Assembly (NCBI GenBank): GCA_024231375.1
Contig: JAAEQP010001162.1
Span: forward strand, 1-8,228
Direction of reading: 5' to 3'
DNA length: 8,228 nucleotides
Source of the DNA: a bacterium
GTDB taxonomy: Bacteria; Hydrogenedentota; Hydrogenedentia; Hydrogenedentiales; SLHB01
How positions within the stretch are numbered: the stretch's first letter is position 1; the number at the start of each line of letters is the position of its first letter. Under the pieces are notes generated by a model, which made no database searches, had not been told where the DNA came from, and saw only the letters and a list, made by a program, of their open reading frames with translations. Positions 1 to 6,000 of this stretch are shown here, in pieces. The translations under genes and the position numbers were made by a program.

Positions 1-3000
1 AACCGGAACCGGTTCCGGAGCGGTGAATGTCAATTCCAAGGTTGCTGCCCAGGGCGGAGCTACCGCTTCCGTCACGGCCGATGCTGCCGGAACTGGCGGT
101 TCACGCTCTGGTGCGGACGTCATCGTGGGCGCCAATGGCATCCTGTTGGCCACGGGCGCACCCATTGCCACTGTAACAGTGACGGCCGATGACGACATCA
201 ACATTGCCGGTGCTGCAACAGCCACTGGCACCAGTGACGCAGCAATCAGTCTCGGTACCGCTTTGGACGCCTGGGGTAATGACGTGATCATCACGGGCGA
301 TGTGACAGCCACCGGCGGTTCAGCAGCGGCTGATACAGGTCAGGTGAACATCTTCACCAACAGAAACGTGGATATTAACGGCGGTTCTGTTGTGGCCACC
401 ATAGGCGCAGGCTCCGGCCTGGCCCAGGTGAATATCGGCACCATTGCCGATCCCATTGCCGGTTGGATCAATGTCCATAACGCAGGCAAAGTCACTGCCA
501 CGGGCGGCAACACCGCCAACGCGGACATCAACTTCTTCGCAGCAGGCAATGTGACTGTGGATAGCGGCACTGTTTCCGCCACCGTAGGCGCCCAGGGCGC
601 AGGCACGGCGGCAGCAACCGTGGACTTCGGCGCGACAGGCGCCAACAAGATCGGCGGCGACGTCACCGTATCCAACGGCGGCAAGGTCCAGGCCACGGGC
701 GGCACCGGCGCAGTGGATCATGTGAACATCTACGCGGATGGCGGCATTGTGGTTGGCAGCGGCGCAGGAACCTCCCTGGTTTCCGCTGCTTCCAAGACCG
801 GCTCCGTCAACCTGAGCGGCGCCAAGATCGTGGTGGGCTCCGGAACCAAGGTCGGTTCCGTGACAGCCACCGGATCTCAGAATGCCATCATCAACCTCAC
901 CTCCACCGGCAGCCAAGGCATTGCGGTGGGTGTGAACGGCACGGTGCTGGCCAAGGGCGGATCGGTCCTCAACGACGTGAACCTCCTGGCAGGAACAAAT
1001 GCGGCTGCTGACGTCACCATTTACGGCAACGTTCAGTCCGGCACAGGCAACAGCATTTCCAAGGTGGACATCGATGCCAAGGATATGGTGATCGTGGGCT
1101 CCAACGGAACAGTTCTCGGTTCCGGCATCACCCTGGGTTCGGTGAACATCAACGCCACCGGCGACGTGAAGATCGGCGTCACCGGCGCAGGTACAGTCAC
1201 CGCCACCGGCACGGCAGCTACGGGTAACGGTATGGTGGTCATCAGTGGTCAGGATGTGACCGTGGGCGGCGCAGCCACCAATGGCGCAGTTCTGGCCAAT
1301 GGCGGCTCCACGGCCAATATTACGGTCCTGAGCCTGGGCGGCGGCACGGGTCTTACCCTGGGAGCTGCAGGTTCCATCAAGGCCAATGTGGCTGGCGGCA
1401 CGGGCGTCTCCTCTACAGTAGATCTCACGGCCTTCACCGGCGGTGTGTTTATCAACGGCGATGTCAAGGCCATTGCAGCCACGGGTTCGGCTGTGGCTAA
1501 CATTGATGCCATGAACGGCGCGGGTGTGGTCACCATAGCCAACGGCGCCAATGTCCAGGCTACCGGTACAACGGTGGCCACGGTACAGATCAACGCGGCT
1601 GGCGCTCTCAACAGCACTGGCGCAGTGAGCATTGACGGTAACGTCCAGGCTGTGGGCGGCACTGCCACAGTGGACGTCAATTCCTTTAATGGTGGCACAA
1701 GCGCGCTGCTCATTGACACCAATGGAACCGTTTTGGCAAAGGGTGCTACCACATCCACAGCCAATCTGGACTCCAACGGAGCAGGCGGCGATGTGATGAT
1801 CAAGGGTGATGTCCAGGCCGGAACAGGTGTGGGCGCCGCCATCGTGAACATCGACTCCATGGATCAGGTGATTGTGCGCAGCGGCGGCAGTGCCAAGGGC
1901 TCCGGCGCAACCCTGGGCTCGGTGGATATCGACGCCACGGGCAACGTGCTCATCGGCGCTACTGGCGTGGCTTCGGTCAAGGGCATAGCCACTGCGGCTG
2001 GCAACGCCAACGTCAACATTGATGGCGCAAACGTGACCATCGGTGGTACGGGCGCAAATAGCGGCAAGGTCCAGGCAACCGGTATTACGGCTGCCAATGT
2101 GAAGATTGACAGCACCGCCGGTACTTCCGGTATCAAGGTGGATGTCAATGGCTTGGTCGAAGCCAGCGTGGGCGCGAGCGGCGTCTTGGCTTCGGTGGAA
2201 ATGGATGCCGACAATAACATCGCGCTGTCCGGTAGTGTGAAAGCTACGGCCACGGCTGGTAACGCCACGATTCTTGCAGACACAACAGCGGCTGGCGGCG
2301 TAACCGTAACCAACGGCGCCAATGTTCTGGCTACAGCAGCCGGTACGTCCACGGTTATGGTGAATAACACGGGCAATGGCACGGGCGCTATTCTTGTGGA
2401 TGGCAATGTCAAGGCCGTAGGCAGCATTGGTGTTGTGGCCATCCAGTCCAATAATGCGGGAACTTCTGCCCTGGTCGTGGGTTCCAATGGCAGCATTCTG
2501 GCAAATGGAACTACGTTCGTATCCCAGGTCAGCCTCACTGGTGCAGCTGCGGGTGGGGATATCACCATCAAGGGCGATGTCACGGCCGGAACAGGCGCGG
2601 GAGTGCTTTCCCTCATTAACGTGACTGCTAATGACGGAAGCATTTCCACAACCAACGCCAGCACCATCACGACGAATACCCAAAACGGTGGTACCTCCAT
2701 GGTTCTTATTAGTACAGGAGGCGGTGCGAATGCGGGTAATGTGGATATCCAAGGCCCCATCAATGTCAGGGGCGGCTCTGCCATCACCGGCAGCGTAACT
2801 GTGACGGCGGCAGAAAATGTCACCATGGGCGTTTCCGGCGATATCACAGTCAACAACGGCTCGGGTAAGGGCGCTGTGAATGTCAACATCACGGCTGATA
2901 ACAAGGCCGGTTCCAACCTCGGTGCCATCACCATGGCGGACGGCGCTCTCATTGACGCCGGTTCCGGCATCATCACCATGCAAGCCGATGGCGATATATT

Positions 3001-6000
3001 GCTGGGTGGGTTGGTGACGACGGGTACGGGTGGGGTTGTGGTGGATGTCCAGTCCTTCAGCAAGGGGATCCTGGACAACGGCGACACCCATACGGACATC
3101 ACGGCTGTGGGCGCGGGCGCCTGGGTGAGTCTCCAGGCCGAAGATCTCATTGGCCGGGTCAAGAACGACGATGTCATGGAAGATCCGGGCAGCGCTCTGG
3201 TGGGTCTGCGTCCGGACACGGACGGCACGGGCAACGCCATCGACACCCAGATGCACAGTCTCATCGTGGTCACCGACGGCAACGACGGGGTGACCGGCGA
3301 CGAGATTTCCATAGACAACACGGGCAATTTTGCCCTGACCCTGGGCAAGCTGGGCTCGGCCAATCTGGTCATGCCCTCCCAGAACCAGACAGCCTCCATG
3401 TACATCCGCAATGACGCGGACATCACGGTGTCTGCCTGGACCTTGGATCAGAACGACAACGTGGGTCTCATCGCCACCACGGGCAACGTGACCATCCCGG
3501 ATTCGGGTTCCCTGGGCACGGTGTTTGACGGCGGCACAGGCGCGGCCTTCAATTTCAAGGCGGGCCAGTTGCCCGACATCAGCGTGGGCACGGGTACGGT
3601 GCGTCTGGAAGCCTCCACCAAGGCGGGCACGGGCATCGTGCGCGACAGCGGAAGCAACGCCCTGACGATTCAGGCCGAGGACTTGCTGTTGAAGTCCACG
3701 TACTTAAACTCCGAGAACATCACCAACACGGACCGTTTTGACAGCAACGGCAAGTACGCATACCGGGCCAATGCAGAGCCGGATTACGTGCCGCTGCCTG
3801 ACACCACGGCCTTCCATGTGGTGGCGGAAGTGACCAACCTGGATGTGGAGATCGCCAAGGCTGGCGCAGACTTCCATTTTGCCCAGGCCAATGATGCGGG
3901 AGGCAGTGCCAATGACCTGACGGTCCAGGATCTGGACGCCGACGGCAACTCCATGGTGATCAACGGCAACGCAGCCAACCCGGACGCCGACATTTTGCTT
4001 TACGGCGCCAACGGCACGGGCGCGGGCGCCAGTGACGGCCTGACCCTGACCATTGACGATGCGGTGAGCGCCTTGGACGGCAACATCGCCCTGTGGGTGG
4101 ACAGCGCTGTGGGCCAGACCGACGGCGGTGTGGTGATCGGGTCTGCGGCTCGTGTGACCACGGATGCAGGCGGGGATCAGCTGGGCGCCCTGTACATTGA
4201 GGGCGACACCAACATCCAGGCCGGTGCTGTGGTCAACGCCAACAGCGGCGAGGTTCTGGTGATTCACGCTTCGGCCAACCACATCATCATCCAGGGCCAT
4301 CAGGTGGGTGCTGGAACGGTGTCTCTGGATCCGGGCGGGAATAATGAGTGGGATATCCGCTTCATGCCGGGATCGAGTCTGACGGTGAACGCGGGGGATC
4401 TGAACATCAAGAACGCAGCCACCTTTGAGATGCGGTCTGCGGGCGGTTCGGTGTCTTACGCGGACGTGAACAATGGCGGCGATCCGCTTTTGGGCAATGT
4501 GAATATCGACGACGTTTACAACGTGGTCATGGCGGCAGGCACGCGGATGGAAGCCGAAGGCAACATCAACGTGGGTCAGGATACGGCAGGCAACCCGGCT
4601 CCGGACAACGACGCCAACCCGGTGTACTATTTTGAGATGGACAGTTCCGCGACCTTGAATGCTTTTGGGGACATCACCATAGAGGTGGAAGGCCCCACCA
4701 AGCTGGGCGCTTTGAACTCGGATCTGGACGGAGTGGGCGGCGGCAACATCACGGTGACGGCCAAGAACACGCCAAGTGTGGATCCGGTGGGCGATCCTGC
4801 CTTTGGCAAGGCCGGTTCTGCCAGCCCGGGCGCGGTGCCTGACAACACGGCACTGGGAGCCCAGGGCGACATAGCGCTCCAGGGCGTGCTGAACCCCAAT
4901 GGCAACAACGTGACCCTGACGTCCTCCAGCGGCAGTGTGGGTGACAGCGGCGGCGAGGTGGTGGACACCAATATCTTCACGGTGTCGGCCAAGCTGGCCA
5001 TTGGTACGGCCAGTGACGCCATTGACATCGATGCTCTGGTGGTGGACTCCACGGCCACGGGCACGGGGGCGGCCACGTACATCAACAACACGCCTTCGGG
5101 CAATGTGCGTGCGGATTTCAACTCCAATGGCGGTCCCATTGTTTACAGCCAGCAGGGACAGGATTTGCTCCTGGTGGACGATTTGGCATGGGGCGGCTTG
5201 GATGTGGACGGATCTTCGGTGCTGAGCAACAACGGCGACGTGACCATGGATCCGCCGGTGAACGTGATCATTGCCAGCGATGTGAACGTGGGGACGGGGA
5301 CTTACATCCTGTCGGCCAACGGCAACATCACCCAGGGTCCGGGATCGGGCAAGTTGGGTGGCGACATTCTGGCCAAGAACGTGTACCTGGTGGCGGATCT
5401 GGACAAGAACGGCGTGGGCAGCTTTATCCAGGATGCCTCGTCTACGGCGGTGAGCATTGTGGCCACGGGTGGCAATGTGGATATTGAGGCGGCGGCGTTC
5501 AGGCTGGACGATGTCCAGGCGGCTACGGGCCGGATTGATCTCATCGCCACCACGGGCAATGTGGTGGAGTTTGCGCACGACGCGGGTGCGGATCTGGTTG
5601 CCCAGACCATTAATATAGTAGCGGACGCGGGCACCATTGGTGCAGCGGCTGCTCCTGGGGCTCTGGAGTTTGACGCCACCACGCGTTTGGATGCGGATAC
5701 GAGCCAGGGCAACACCGACATGTACCTGGCCTATGCGGGTGCGGGGGGCAGCGCCAATATCGGTCTGCTCAACGCAGGCGGCGGCATCATCACCCTGGAC
5801 GCTTCGGGGACGGGTGCGGCAGCGGCGGTAGTGGACGCCAATCTTGAGGCGAATAATATTACGGCGTCCCAGTTGAACATCAGCAACGCCACGACCATAG
5901 ATCTGGACACCACGGTGGGTGTGCTGAACCTGAGCTCCACGGGGAATGTGACCATTGACGAGGCCAACGGCCTGGACAATGTGATGATCACCTCGGCCAG

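Larger units (their letters stand above)
2..3043 (+). repeat. Region A: long-coil beta-solenoid (coils of about 25-33 residues)
   Basis: Residues 1-1014 break into successive coils that each begin with a strand such as VTIYGNV, VIVGSNG, VKIGVTG or VFINGDV. Each continues through a Val/Ala-Gly turn (VQAGTG, VLAKG, VQATG) and ends with a second strand such as VNIDSMD, VDIDATG or VQINAAG. Coil lengths counted by hand are mostly 25-33 residues with a mean near 28. Glycine and small polar residues fill the turns, and proline and aromatic residues are rare. The pattern is that of a parallel beta-helix; the fold is inferred from the periodicity and no single family profile was applied. The coils are further organised in tandem super-repeats listed separately. 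Confidence 0.8.
3044..5857 (+). other. Region B: irregular central segment with Asp-rich loops and Ile-Gly modules
   Basis: Residues 1015-1952 keep beta-strand alternation in places (for example VVIGSAARV, LYIEGDTNI, INVGQDTAG) but lose the even coil spacing. Asp, Glu, Pro, Tyr, Phe, Arg and Lys are clearly more frequent than in regions A and C. Four D-x-D-x-[DNG]-type loops and three Ile-Gly modules lie here. A proline-rich stretch at 4763-4858 looks like a flexible linker. This part probably holds distinct folded units or decorated solenoid coils between the two regular solenoids. I do not recognise a named catalytic domain or any active-site signature in it. Confidence 0.6.

Noticed and set aside
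3..18. Perfect 16-base palindrome ccggaaccggttccgg at the left edge
   Set aside because: It encodes Thr-Gly-Thr-Gly-Ser-Gly within the coding frame. Alternating ACC, GGA, GGT and TCC codons produce such palindromes readily. There is no T-run for a terminator and no intergenic setting.
284..2560. Possible CRISPR array or DNA-level satellite because of the strong periodicity
   Set aside because: The repeats are similar at protein level but diverged at DNA level, all in one frame, with units of 729-780 bases. There are no short identical direct repeats with unique spacers.
320..3256. Minus-strand open frame of 978 codons
   Set aside because: Same codon-aligned complement of the sense repeats, with a His/Arg/Gly/Cys-rich translation. 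The stop is just the complement of sense TCA at 320.
1864..3426. Minus-strand open frame of 520 codons, Pro/Ala/Thr/Val-rich
   Set aside because: It is another antisense frame over the same repeats. Its Pro/Val/Thr pattern is the mechanical complement of Gly-, Asp- and Val-coding triplets read out of phase, with no recognisable domain.
3929..3949. EF-hand domain
   Set aside because: The D-x-D-x-D-G core is present but the flanks are beta-type, without the helices an EF-hand needs, so only a candidate calcium loop is reported.
4935..5831. Short plus-strand open frames at 4935-5225, 5188-5487 and 5637-5831
   Set aside because: They lie in other frames inside the continuous gene, have Arg/Trp/Ser/Thr-rich low-complexity products and no ribosome-binding context that stands out.
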